Shown here one piece after another: positions 43,967 through 52,420 of a stretch of DNA of 64,000 bases (position 1 is the stretch's first letter; each line of letters begins with the position of its first letter). The DNA is taken from NCBI GenBank assembly GCA_964440935.1, contig CAYTTY010000006.1, positions 47,796 to 111,795 of the forward strand, given 5' to 3'. The translations under genes were made by a program, and so were the position numbers. Under the pieces are notes generated by a model. The model ran no database searches and was not told where the DNA came from. It worked only from the letters and a program-made list of their open reading frames with translations. Origin of the DNA: WJJR01 sp964440935. GTDB lineage: Bacteria > Zixibacteria > MSB-5A5 > WJJR01.

Positions 43967-44006
43967 TCGAGCGCACAAGTGCGCATAGCTTCGAAGGTGG
44001 TATTTG

Positions 44007-44681
44007 ATGGCTCATTCGTACATGCCGATTTCGCTGACAATGAATCAACGCAAGTGTCTGGTGGTTGGTGGGGGAACGGTTGCGGTTCGCAAAGTGGATA
44101 CACTGCTCGATTATGATACCGTGATCACGGTGATTGCACCGGAGCTTGACGAGAAGTTGCGATTCCATGCCGATCACAACCGGATCACGGTCGAGGAGCG
44201 GCCGTATCAGAAGGGTGACGTGGCGAATTACGAGTTGGTCATTGCGGCATCCGACGACAACAATGTCAATCATCACATATTCGAAGACTGTCGGGCGGCG
44301 GGTGTGCTGGTTAATGTTGTCGATGATCCGCCGTATTGTGATTTCATTTTCCCTGCCGTGGTTCGTCGTGAGTGTCTCACGGTTGCGATCTCGACCGACA
44401 GCCAGGCACCGTTTATGGCCGGCCACCTTAAACTGATTCTGGACGGCGTGTTTCCATCACATTGGAACGAATTGATGCGCCATGCGGCGGAGTTTCGCCG
44501 GATGGTGCAGAAACGTTGGGCCGGCAACTACGCGCGCAAGCAGGAATGTTACGCTCGTTTTGTGGGCATGGATTGGAAGACGTTGCTGAAGGACCGGACG
44601 CCCAACCACGTGGAGCAGGCGTTAGATGATATTCTGGAGGGTCGCGAACAGGCAGGCGGCGAAACCGAAGCGACGGAGTAG
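44007..44681 (+). CDS. Precorrin-2 dehydrogenase / sirohydrochlorin ferrochelatase (CysG N-terminal type)
   Basis: 224 residues. The NAD-binding start is MNQRKCLVVGGGTVAVRKVD. A central ferrochelatase/dehydrogenase region (VVDDPPYCDFIFPAVVRREC, TVAISTDSQAPFMAGHLKLI) resembles Met8p/CysG-N/SirC. It oxidises precorrin-2 to sirohydrochlorin and may insert iron, giving the sirohaem needed by DsrAB. ATG 44007. It is followed three bases later by the CobA-HemD fusion, so the two form a sirohaem unit. Whether this protein also inserts iron cannot be told from sequence. Confidence 0.92.
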   Translation: MAHSYMPISLTMNQRKCLVVGGGTVAVRKVDTLLDYDTVITVIAPELDEKLRFHADHNRITVEERPYQKGDVANYELVIAASDDNNVNHHIFEDCRAAGVLVNVVDDPPYCDFIFPAVVRRECLTVAISTDSQAPFMAGHLKLILDGVFPSHWNELMRHAAEFRRMVQKRWAGNYARKQECYARFVGMDWKTLLKDRTPNHVEQALDDILEGREQAGGETEATE

Positions 44682-44684
44682 GCC

Positions 44685-46277
44685 ATGACTGATTCGAATG
44701 CAAAGACCGGCATCGTCTATCTGGTCGGTACCGGCCCCGGCGACCCGGAACTGGTTTCGTTGAAGGCGGTCCGGCTGCTCGATTTGTGCGATGTGGTGGT
44801 GTATGACAACCTTGTTCCCGATGAGTTGATCATTACACTGCCGCGATCGGTGGAGCGCCATTATGTCGGGAAACGGGCCGGCACTCATGCACTGACGCAG
44901 GATGAAATCAATGCGTTGTTGGTGACGCTGGCGCAACAAGGCAAAACCGTGGTGCGCTTTAAGGGCGGCGATCCGTTTGTCTTCGGACGCGGCGCTGAAG
45001 AAGCCCAGTACTTGAAAGACCACGGTGTGCCGTTCGTCGTGGTCCCCGGTATGACGGCTGGGATTACCGCTCCGGCGTCGGTTGGGATTCCGTGTACCGA
45101 TCGACGGCGCTCAGCGTGGGTGATGCTGGCCACCGGGCACAAGGCGTCAGCCCCGGGATTTGCCGAAGTTCCCTGGGATTGGGTGGGACAGGCTAAGGAG
45201 GGGACCCTCATTATCTATATGGGTGTTTCGGAGATTGAGAATATCGTCTCGCGACTGATTACCTCGGGCCTGTCGCCGGATACGCCCGCGGCCGTCATCG
45301 AACGCGGTGGTTTTCCCACGCAGCGCGTCTTCCGGTCGTCACTGGCAGGCATGCCGGACACGGTCAAACACGAGCGTGTGCATCCGCCGGCGGTATTTGT
45401 CATCGGTAACACGGTTGATTTGCACGAACACCTGGCGCAGCCGGTGCGGTTGCCGTTGTTCGGTGCACGTATTTTGGTAACGCGGCCGGTCAGTCAATCA
45501 CGGGAACTCTACCGGACACTCCGTGAATTGGGTGCGGAAGTTCAACCATTTGCGACCATCAAGACGGAACGGGTGCACGATTCGGATGGCTGGACGCAAC
45601 TCGGTTCGTCTCCCGCCACCAACAAGTGGATTGTCTTCAACAATGAGAACGGCGTGCGTCATTTCCTCGATCAATGGCTTGAATTGCATCCCGACATTCG
45701 CACGCTTAACGATTGTCGCATTGTCACGGTGGGACGGCGGGCCGAACGGGTGTTACGCTCGCGGCATCTGGTCCCCGATCTCGCCTTTGGCGCCACGATG
45801 GATGCGAACATCGCCGACGAGATGGCCACGGTTAACGCCGGGTCCTCGCATGTTGTGTGGGTGTGTGGAAACCGGCGCGATACCGTCGGTGAGCAGAAAC
45901 TCACCGAGGCAGGGTACACGGTGATGCCGTTGCAGGTTTATCGTACGGTTCCAATTGAATGGGGTGAAGAGATCAAAGCGAAGCTGATGTCTTTCCCGCC
46001 CAATGTTGTGTTGTTTTCCAGCGGCGCGTCGGTCGCCTCGCTGGCCGACAATCTCACCGACGACGAACGGGCGCAGATCATCGGACGCGCCGCAATCGTG
46101 TCAATCGGACCAGCGACCTCGCGGGCGGTGCGGTCACGGGGTTGGGATGTCACGGTCGAAGCGAAGCGATTTTCCCTCGATGGGACCATCGACGAGTTGA
46201 TTCAGTACTGGTCGACGCATTTGCCCGAGCTGAGTGTGGTCGAACCGAGTGTGTCGGTGGTGCCGATTACGCATTAG
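44685..46277 (+). CDS. cobA-hemD: Uroporphyrinogen-III C-methyltransferase fused to uroporphyrinogen-III synthase
   Basis: 530 residues, two domains. About 1-250 is the SAM-dependent methyltransferase (VYLVGTGPGDPELVSLKAVR, VVRFKGGDPFVFGRGAEEAQ, GITAPASVGIPCTDRR). About 260-515 is HemD-like (ARILVTRPVSQSRELYRTLR, PNVVLFSSGASVASL, IVSIGPATSRAVRSRGWDV). It closes the uroporphyrinogen-III ring and then makes precorrin-2. The fusion is known in several phyla. End of the plus-strand island. Confidence 0.94.
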   Translation: MTDSNAKTGIVYLVGTGPGDPELVSLKAVRLLDLCDVVVYDNLVPDELIITLPRSVERHYVGKRAGTHALTQDEINALLVTLAQQGKTVVRFKGGDPFVFGRGAEEAQYLKDHGVPFVVVPGMTAGITAPASVGIPCTDRRRSAWVMLATGHKASAPGFAEVPWDWVGQAKEGTLIIYMGVSEIENIVSRLITSGLSPDTPAAVIERGGFPTQRVFRSSLAGMPDTVKHERVHPPAVFVIGNTVDLHEHLAQPVRLPLFGARILVTRPVSQSRELYRTLRELGAEVQPFATIKTERVHDSDGWTQLGSSPATNKWIVFNNENGVRHFLDQWLELHPDIRTLNDCRIVTVGRRAERVLRSRHLVPDLAFGATMDANIADEMATVNAGSSHVVWVCGNRRDTVGEQKLTEAGYTVMPLQVYRTVPIEWGEEIKAKLMSFPPNVVLFSSGASVASLADNLTDDERAQIIGRAAIVSIGPATSRAVRSRGWDVTVEAKRFSLDGTIDELIQYWSTHLPELSVVEPSVSVVPITH

Positions 46278-46305
46278 GGTGGGAGCGATGTCTCCCTCAC
46301 CCTAA

Positions 46306-46345
46306 CCCTCTCCCCCACGACAAACAGCCGTCGTGGGGGAGAGGG
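46306..46345 (+). terminator. Strong hairpin after cobA-hemD (CCCTCTCCCCCACGAC type)
   Basis: A 16-bp perfect stem with an 8-base loop starts 29 bases past the stop. The preceding CCCTCACCCTAACC belongs to a repeat common in intergenic DNA of many bacteria; a relative is at 58,121. It probably ends the dsr-sirohaem transcript, though no U-tract follows. Confidence 0.55.
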
Positions 46346-46388
46346 AACTCAAACCACTGGTCTCATTACATACTGTTTAAAAATGTGG

Positions 46389-46443
46389 CCCTGATGGGTC
46401 TTCCCCGGGTGAGCATAGCTCACCAGGGGAAGACCCATCAGGG
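46389..46443. repeat. Long hairpin
   Basis: 18-base outer arms (CCCTGATGGGTCTTCCCC and complement) enclose a second stem GGTGAGC/GCTCACC. Fully palindromic apart from the tiny loop. No coding content. Confidence 0.75.
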
Positions 46444-46541
46444 TTTACTTCCGTCCCGCTTGCCGTGAGCCTGGTCGAACGGGCCATGCGGCACGGGCGA
46501 GGCGCCCGTGCTACGTCGCTGTTCAATCAGAACACTCCTCT

Positions 46542-46740
46542 GACAATTGCTCTATTATTGTGTCCCGGAAGTGCGTTAAGTAAGTGATCCCGTGTTAGTC
46601 TGTATGTGGCGTCACCCCCTCCCTCGGGTGACGCCTTGTCCGCGGAGGAGATAGCGGTCACGCGAGGGCGCGTGACCGCACGGCGGACGTCAACGGATTT
46701 GTGAACTTACTTCCAGGACACGACACTATAGCGATTGTCA
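46542..46740. repeat. MITE-like element, full copy A (199 bp)
   Basis: Terminal inverted repeats of about 30 bases start TGACAATTGCTCTATTATTG at the left and end CACGACACTATAGCGATTGT-CA at the right. Inside are two palindromic modules, one around TCACCC...GGGTGACG and one reading GCGGTCACGCGAGGGCGCG. No open frame. Nearly the same length as copy B. Confidence 0.75.
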
Positions 46741-46902
46741 TAAGTATTTTCCGTTTGCGACGGCAGTCCATTGGGCCGTCGGGGACCCTCGCTGTCATCC
46801 CCTCGAAAGAGGGGAGCCATTTTCAGCCCAGCCACGCGCGGAAAATGGATTCCCGCTTTCGCGGGAATGACAACACTTCTCTATTCAATCGGAAAATTAT
46901 TC

Positions 46903-47100
46903 TGACAATCGCTCTATTATCGTGTCCCAGAAGTAGGTTAATGACGTTGTTCACGACCGCAGTGCGGTCACGCGCCCTCGCGTGACCGCTATCTCCTTTC
47001 CGGACAAGGCGTCACCCGAGGGCGGGTGACGCCGCGCTCGGGACCAGCCGCGTAGACTTACTTAACGGACTTCCGGGACACGACACTATAGCAGTTGTCA
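46903..47100. repeat. MITE-like element, full copy B (198 bp)
   Basis: Same termini as copy A, but the internal modules are in the opposite order (ACCGCAGTGCGGTCACGC first, then GTCACCCGAGGGCGGGTGAC), so it is inserted or inverted relative to copy A. Its right arm matches the left end of the partial copy at 9,396. Confidence 0.75.
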
Positions 47101-47347
47101 GAATAGCGGGTGCCACTGACCCTGGTCAGTGAAGCCACCAGCTTGCTCGTAGTGTGAGAGTCTGTTGTTATGGCATATCGCGCATGCCACTGACCAAGGT
47201 CCAGTGGCACACGGGTCTGTGTTCAATCGGAGGTCGACGTGAGTATTCTTAGGTTGGTTACGTGAACCCTGACAGCTTCTCGTCTGGTTCGCTGCGCTCT
47301 CCAGTCGAGAAACTGTCAGGGGCACAGGTGTTTCCCGAAATGGAAAT

Positions 47348-47395
47348 CCCACCCTAACGGATCGTCTCCTTCGTCGGCGAATCGGTTAGGGTGGG
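47348..47395. repeat. Imperfect hairpin of the CCCACCCTAACG family
   Basis: Outer arms CCCACCCTAACGGAT and its complement pair; the inner part has a few mismatches, unlike the perfect copies at 10,704 and 20,498. Confidence 0.7.
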
Positions 47396-47437
47396 CCACC
47401 CCGGTCGGTGCTCCGTACAATCACTATCACCAAAGGA

Positions 47438-47474
47438 AATGCCCCCTCGGAATGGCGTTGGCCGAGAGGGCATT
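47438..47474 (-). terminator. Terminator hairpin after the ferritin-like gene
   Basis: A 13-bp stem (AATGCCCTCTCGG with CCGAGGGGGCATT, one mismatch or wobble), followed on the minus strand by TCCTTTGG. Twenty-five bases past the stop at 47,500, at the end of the long minus-strand qmo-sulP unit. Confidence 0.65.
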
Positions 47475-47499
47475 GTCGTTGTGCTGAGATTGTCGTCGA

Positions 47500-47937
47500 T
47501 CAACCGTAGGGGTACATGCCCTTTTTGATCGTTTCGAGCTGATCGAGGATCGCGTTGTGTTTCTCCTCGTCGGTGAGGAGGTACTGGAGCAGGTATTCCT
47601 GCACGACCATCTTCTTACCCTTGAGCGCGGCGAGCGACTTTTCGGCGTACTCAACGGTTTTGCGTTCGAGCTCGATGTGTTCTTCGATCAGATCCCACAC
47701 ATCTTCGAGGTCTTCCGGGCGCAATGTCACGGTTGACTTCGATAGGCTGTCGGCGATGAATCCCTGTACGCGCGCGTGCATGCGCGAATCCTGCCGGATC
47801 ACCTCCATCATCATCTTGACGATGGGATGGTTCGACTTCTCTTCGATTTTCGATGTTTGCTTAATTGCGGAATCTTCGATTTTCTGCCAGGATTTCATTA
47901 AGCTAACAAGTTCATCCTGGATTTCTTTCGTCGTCAT
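47500..47937 (-). CDS. Ferritin-like (four-helix diiron-type) protein
   Basis: 145 residues, all helical, no signal. Carboxylate/His patterns suit a rubrerythrin/ferritin-like fold: DSRMHARVQGF, LIEEHIELERKTVEYAEKSL, LLTDEEKHNAILDQLE. The EExH and DEEKH motifs resemble diiron ligands, although a complete set is not certain. It may bind metal or protect against oxygen and peroxide. Last gene of the operon that begins with qmoA. Confidence 0.65.
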   Translation of the reverse strand: MTTKEIQDELVSLMKSWQKIEDSAIKQTSKIEEKSNHPIVKMMMEVIRQDSRMHARVQGFIADSLSKSTVTLRPEDLEDVWDLIEEHIELERKTVEYAEKSLAALKGKKMVVQEYLLQYLLTDEEKHNAILDQLETIKKGMYPYG

Positions 47938-47968
47938 TCTGTGTTCCTCCTGTTGTGACTATTGACAT

Positions 47969-48268
47969 TCAGTGATCGATTGTCTGTGATGTGGCCGAGC
48001 GTCCCTCTCGACGTTTCTCGACAGCCTGAATGATGCTCCAAATGCTGTCGACTTCGGAGTAGAAGATGGGCGAAGCATCGATGTGCTCTTGCTGGTTGTG
48101 TCGCAGCACTTCTCCGCAGATACCCGGTGGTGTGGCGCCGGACATCAATAGCGCCGTGAACCCGCTCAACAGCACACATCCGGCGACGAACTTGCTCCAC
48201 CGCCTTGCCGCCGATTCACGGGGAAGACTTGCACTTGCATGGTGTCTTGCTGGTGTTGCCGGCGTCAT
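47969..48268 (-). CDS. Small single-span membrane protein
   Basis: 99 residues. Its ATG overlaps the yeiH stop (TGATG), which argues that it is a real, co-translated gene. It has a basic N-terminus, one helix (KFVAGCVLLSGFTALLMSG), then a soluble part (GICGEVLRHNQQEHIDASP, EVDSIWSIIQAVEKR). I do not recognise a family. Position suggests an accessory subunit of the YeiH transporter. Confidence 0.6.
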   Translation of the reverse strand: MTPATPARHHASASLPRESAARRWSKFVAGCVLLSGFTALLMSGATPPGICGEVLRHNQQEHIDASPIFYSEVDSIWSIIQAVEKRREGRSATSQTIDH

Positions 48269-49593
48269 CAAATCGCCTCCGCGAACAGTACCATGAAAGC
48301 CAAATACGCGACAAGAAGTGTCAAAATCAGATTGAACGTCTGCCCGATAATGTACAGAATCAGCGGTTTGCCACCCTCGAGTTGGGCGGTCAAATCTTTG
48401 AAGTTCGATTCGAGGCCAATTGAAGTAAAGGCCAGGCAGAAAAACCAGCCACGCAGGGTCTTGCTGATCGGATTGATGATCGTCGTTTCGACGCCGGAGG
48501 AACCCCCGGTCATCGATGGCACCACGATAAACGAGAAGATGATCGAGGCAGCGACGAAACCGAGCACGAACTTCGGGAATCGGTACCAGATCTCCATGGC
48601 ATTGGGGCGGGGACCGTTGGGGTCGCGTTCGACCGAGGTCACCCAATACAACGCGATGCCGAAGGCTAAGACACCAATGAGGACGTTCTGAATCATCTTT
48701 ACAACTGCCGCCACCTGTTCGGCTTCCGGCCCTAACATCGATCCGGCGGCCACGACCGCGCCGGTCGAGTCAATCGTTCCGCCCATCCAGGCCGCACCCA
48801 AAATGGCGTGCATCTCAACGAACTTGATGGCCAGCGGCATGAAGAACATCATCAGAACAGTGAAGATGAGTGTCATGCCGACGGCGAGTGTCAGATCCTC
48901 TTTCTTGGCACGGCAGGCGGCGGCCGCCGCGATGGCCGCTGAGACACCGCAGACCGATGTTGCACTCGCGATGATCATCACCAGTTTTGAATTGCGTATG
49001 CGCAGCTTGCGCGTGCCGAAGACGTACATGAAGATCACGACGACCGGCGTGACAATCCAGGCGACCATCAACCCCGGTGGGCCGAGCGAGAGAATCTTTT
49101 CGAAGAGAACCTCGGCGCCGAGCAAGACCAGTCCGGTCTTAATAAACAGCTCGGTCTTGGCGCCTGAACGCAGCCACGATGGCGTGCCGATTGTGTTCGA
49201 TATCAGCAGGCCAACCAGCAACGCCCACATCGCATAGCTCAGGCCCCAGTATTTGATGTTGGTCTGGTGGGCGATCCAGTAGGCAACGGTCGAGAGGACA
49301 AACACGCCGATGAAACCGCCGAGATACGGCAGCACGCGCTCGACGCGCATAGCGCGGATGCCGATTACGGTCAGAAGGGCCAGTACTATTGCGAGGATGG
49401 AGAGCGGTCCGAAGAGCCAAACCGTTATTCCGTCAGCGGCGGTTGTGGCGAAAGCGTTGAGAGGATTGCTCGACCAATTGGTGAGCTTGGGGACTTTGGG
49501 AATCCAGCCAAGCAGCGCACCGCCGAGAATGAGAAACGCAAACCAGATGGCCCAATAGTCTTCGTTCTGCCAAAGCGCTTTCAGGCCTTGCAT
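48268..49593 (-). CDS. YeiH-family (UPF0324) putative sulfate/anion exporter
   Basis: 441 residues with about 10-12 transmembrane helices. Family landmarks: GLVLLGAEVLFEKIL, SATSVCGVSAAIAAAAACRA (the conserved GVSAA region), WMGGTIDSTGAVVAAGSMLG. Family members are annotated as putative sulfate exporters, but direct evidence is thin. The N-terminal part differs from short YeiH proteins. It lies in one minus-strand run with SulP and a carbonic anhydrase, so anion balance (sulfate, sulfite or bicarbonate) is a likely theme. Confidence 0.85.
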   Translation of the reverse strand: MQGLKALWQNEDYWAIWFAFLILGGALLGWIPKVPKLTNWSSNPLNAFATTAADGITVWLFGPLSILAIVLALLTVIGIRAMRVERVLPYLGGFIGVFVLSTVAYWIAHQTNIKYWGLSYAMWALLVGLLISNTIGTPSWLRSGAKTELFIKTGLVLLGAEVLFEKILSLGPPGLMVAWIVTPVVVIFMYVFGTRKLRIRNSKLVMIIASATSVCGVSAAIAAAAACRAKKEDLTLAVGMTLIFTVLMMFFMPLAIKFVEMHAILGAAWMGGTIDSTGAVVAAGSMLGPEAEQVAAVVKMIQNVLIGVLAFGIALYWVTSVERDPNGPRPNAMEIWYRFPKFVLGFVAASIIFSFIVVPSMTGGSSGVETTIINPISKTLRGWFFCLAFTSIGLESNFKDLTAQLEGGKPLILYIIGQTFNLILTLLVAYLAFMVLFAEAI

Positions 49594-49653
49594 TTGTTAT
49601 CACCCCCTCCGCCCGTGTGTCTTCTCATTGGCACGGGCGCATTGTTCATCCCG

Positions 49654-50085
49654 CTAAGATGCGGATGAAGCCGGATGAGAGTGCGACGATTCTGACTCGG
49701 CGGGGACGATCAGCTCGACTTGCCAATTGTCCGAGTTGAGCCACAGTCCGATGACCGCGACATTGAATCCCCACGACCGAACCACGTCGACAGCCGTGCG
49801 GACCTGATCACGATTGACCGAGTCGGGAACGGGATTCCCTGCGCAATCACCGTGTCCGACCACAGCCACAACGCGGCTGTTGTGTTTCTCCGCCGAAATA
49901 TGGACACGCGCCTTGATCGACTCAGTCCGTTGTGCGTCACCGGTGGCCAAAATGCCGTTTGGTCCCGGTTCGGTGATGGTGTCGACATAGTCGGCGTTGT
50001 AGGTCTTTTTCATCCACGCCGCGACGGGATCCTGCACTCTCCCATCCATGCAGTTGACTGCTGTGACAAATGTTTTCTCTGTCGT
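49654..50085 (-). CDS. Beta-type carbonic anhydrase-like protein with probable ACG start
   Basis: 143 residues if started at ACG 50085. Zinc ligands of the beta class are present: VNCMDGR (CxDxR) and GHGDCAG (HxxC), with ITEPGPNGIL between them. The first ATG (50049) is the Met right after the ligand Cys, so starting there would destroy the metal site. Upstream in frame there is no ATG, GTG or TTG before the stop at 50,100. A perfect AAGGAGG sits six bases before ACG, and the sequence TEKTFVTAVNCMDGR looks like a normal N-terminus. Either ACG is used or an ATG was misread. Between sulP and yeiH. Confidence 0.75.
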   Translation of the reverse strand, partial: TTEKTFVTAVNCMDGRVQDPVAAWMKKTYNADYVDTITEPGPNGILATGDAQRTESIKARVHISAEKHNSRVVAVVGHGDCAGNPVPDSVNRDQVRTAVDVVRSWGFNVAVIGLWLNSDNWQVELIVPAESESSHSHPASSAS

Positions 50086-50144
50086 AACGCACCTCCTTCA
50101 CTGTTGTCCGCCGGTGTTTGAGACGCGGACACGAAACTTATGTC

Positions 50145-52298
50145 TTATTGTTTGCGCTCTGTATGTTGTTCGACCGGCGCCTTTAATGGGCACGGATCCT
50201 CCGTTGACCCGGCGTGCGCGGGCTCCCAGATGTTCTCCAACGCATGCCTGGCGTTCCGGAAGAAATGATCAGCTCCGACCCGATCGTACAGCCCCGTACG
50301 GTGCATCACGTCCCTCACCGAGTGATTCAGTTCGGTGAAGGAAACGTCTACACCACCTTCCCTGATTCGACGGATCAGGACCGAGAGTGTCTCCTCGCCC
50401 GATGCGTCCAATTCGTTGATGCCGTGACCGACGATCACGATGTGGCGTAAGGCCGGTTGGTTTTCGATCAGGCGGTCAATCTGTTCTTCCAGATGATTGA
50501 CATTCGCAAAGATCAACGAGCCTTCATACCGCAGCAGACTGATATGATGGCAGGTTTTTAAGTTGAATGTGTGGCTGTCGCGATACGACCCCTCCGGGTG
50601 GAGCGACAGGAATGAGATATTCGGACGCATGCCGCGGAAGAGGTGGATGAGAACGGTCAACCCCACTCCGATAAAGATCCCCCGATCAAGATGCGGGGCA
50701 AACGCGAGTGTGGAAATGAAGGTGATGCCGCCAATGGCGCCGTCGTACCATTGTGCTTTCCATGTATGGATGATCGTGCGAAAACTGATCAATCCGACAA
50801 TCACCATGATCACAATTGCGGCCAACACGGCATGCGGCACATGAAAGAGCAACGGGGTGAAAAAGAGGAGTGTCAACGCGACCATGCCGCTGGCAAACAC
50901 ACTGGCCAGTCCGCTGGCGGCGCGCATACGCAGATTGATGGCCGTCCGTGAGAATGATCCCGAAACCGGGCTGCTCTGGGCGAACGATCCGACCAGATTG
51001 GCCATGCCTTGTCCAATCAGTTCGCGGTTGGGATCAATCCGTTGACGCGACCGGACGCCAATCGCCTTGGAGATTGACACCGCCTCCATGAAACCGATCA
51101 TGGCGATCACCAGTGCCATCGGAAACAGCCGCGTCAGTGACAGCCAATCGAGTTGCGGCACCGCCACGGACGGCAGTCCGGGCGGAATCTCGCCGACCAC
51201 TGTCCCGCCGGCCTGGAACCTGATGGCCGTAGTGTCAATCGGTCTCGTATTCACCTGCAACCGCCACGTTTTGCCGTCCGATGCCGCACTGCTGCTGAAC
51301 TGACTTCCCAGGTAGTAGTTGTATTGTCCCTCGTCTGGCTCCAAGCGCGCAAATTGGAGCCGACGCAGCATTCGTCGCCGCTGCTGAACCTCGGACTTGA
51401 GTTTGCTGATGGCGACGTCGAGGAACGAGCGCTGCGCACGCAATTCCAGAATATCGGTGTCGGGCAACAGCCCCCGTCGCTCGGCGTTGGCGATGCGCGC
51501 CTCCAGGGTCACATTGGTGTCGGACTTGGCGGTGAGCGTGTCGACGAGGGCATTGTATTCGCGAATCGATTCCCGCATCGATGGCGGGTGGATGTTCTTG
51601 ATTGCGGCGGTGTGCTCCTGTGAAAATCCCACCAGCCACGAGAGGATCGTCGTGACCGCGACGGCGACGAGCACTTCGGGTACACGCGGCAGCCACCGTC
51701 GCAAGCTGAGCATGATGACCAGTGCCAGGGCTGCCATCCCCACAGTTGGCCAATGGAGGTAGCCGAAGGCGGCTTGGACCACGCGATACAGTGTGACCAG
51801 ATGATGGCTGGTCGTGTCGACGGTGACGCCGAGCAATTTGGAGAGTTGCGACGTGGCGATGATGATCGCGGCGGCGTTGATGAATCCATTGAGAACCGGA
51901 TGCGAAAGGAAGTTGACGATCGCGCCGAATCGCAGCAGGCCAAACCACAGTTGAATGACGCCGACCATCAACGTCAGCGTGATGGCATACGCAATGAACG
52001 CGCTGCTGCCCATGGCGGCGTACGGTTCCAACGCCGTCGCCGTCAACAGCGAGACCACGACGACCGGTCCGGTGGCGAGGTGACGGCTCGATCCAAACAG
52101 GGCGGCAAAGATTGGTGGCAGGAAGGCGGTGTACAGTCCGTAGTGTGCCGGCAAACCGGCCAACTGCGCGTAGGCCATCGACTGCGGCACCAGCACCAGC
52201 GCGACGGTGATGCCGGCCAGCAGGTCGGTGCGCAGCATCGATGGGGAATACCCGCGCAGCCACTTCACAAAGGGAAAGACGGCGTGGACGATGTTCAC
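50145..52298 (-). CDS. SulP-family anion transporter with STAS domain and large loop insertion
   Basis: 717 residues. SulP core signatures: ALVLVPQSMAYAQLAGLP, GLYTAFLPPIFAALFGSSRH, and NFLSHPVLNGFINAAAIIIA. The C-terminal STAS domain (about 585-690) has HIVIVGHGINELDASGEETL. Between transmembrane segments, residues about 228-366 form a Lys/Arg/Glu-rich coiled coil (TLEARIANAERRG, SKLKSEVQQRRRMLRRLQ) followed by a small beta domain before the usual VVGEIPPGLP. Normal SulP proteins have only a short loop there. Sulfate uptake is likely from context; bicarbonate is possible given the adjacent carbonic anhydrase. 122 bases downstream of qmoC. Confidence 0.88.
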   Translation of the reverse strand: MNIVHAVFPFVKWLRGYSPSMLRTDLLAGITVALVLVPQSMAYAQLAGLPAHYGLYTAFLPPIFAALFGSSRHLATGPVVVVSLLTATALEPYAAMGSSAFIAYAITLTLMVGVIQLWFGLLRFGAIVNFLSHPVLNGFINAAAIIIATSQLSKLLGVTVDTTSHHLVTLYRVVQAAFGYLHWPTVGMAALALVIMLSLRRWLPRVPEVLVAVAVTTILSWLVGFSQEHTAAIKNIHPPSMRESIREYNALVDTLTAKSDTNVTLEARIANAERRGLLPDTDILELRAQRSFLDVAISKLKSEVQQRRRMLRRLQFARLEPDEGQYNYYLGSQFSSSAASDGKTWRLQVNTRPIDTTAIRFQAGGTVVGEIPPGLPSVAVPQLDWLSLTRLFPMALVIAMIGFMEAVSISKAIGVRSRQRIDPNRELIGQGMANLVGSFAQSSPVSGSFSRTAINLRMRAASGLASVFASGMVALTLLFFTPLLFHVPHAVLAAIVIMVIVGLISFRTIIHTWKAQWYDGAIGGITFISTLAFAPHLDRGIFIGVGLTVLIHLFRGMRPNISFLSLHPEGSYRDSHTFNLKTCHHISLLRYEGSLIFANVNHLEEQIDRLIENQPALRHIVIVGHGINELDASGEETLSVLIRRIREGGVDVSFTELNHSVRDVMHRTGLYDRVGADHFFRNARHALENIWEPAHAGSTEDPCPLKAPVEQHTERKQ

Positions 52299-52420
52299 GA
52301 GAATCCGCTCTTCTGTCCTGCCGAATACTTGGACGTCGCCGGACAGCAGGCGACAGCGGCCGCCTGCGCTCCGACTTTCGTTCGTCCCGAAGAGCCATTA
52401 GCGCACCCCGGGTGTTGGCT

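Larger units (their letters stand above)
46278..47437. other. Gene-free repeat cluster
   Basis: About 1.2 kb with no credible gene. It is packed with inverted repeats: hairpins at 46,306 and 46,389, two full MITE-like elements (46,542 and 46,903), CCACTGACC/CCAGTGGC-type inverted pairs around 47,110-47,210, a CCCTGACAG...CTGTCAGGG pair around 47,265-47,320, and the CCCACCCTAACG hairpin at 47,348. It marks the boundary between the plus-strand dsr island and the minus-strand qmo operon. Confidence 0.7.

Noticed and set aside
46278..47437. CRISPR array in the repeat cluster
   Set aside because: The repeats are inverted pairs of different families with irregular spacing, not regular direct repeats with unique spacers.
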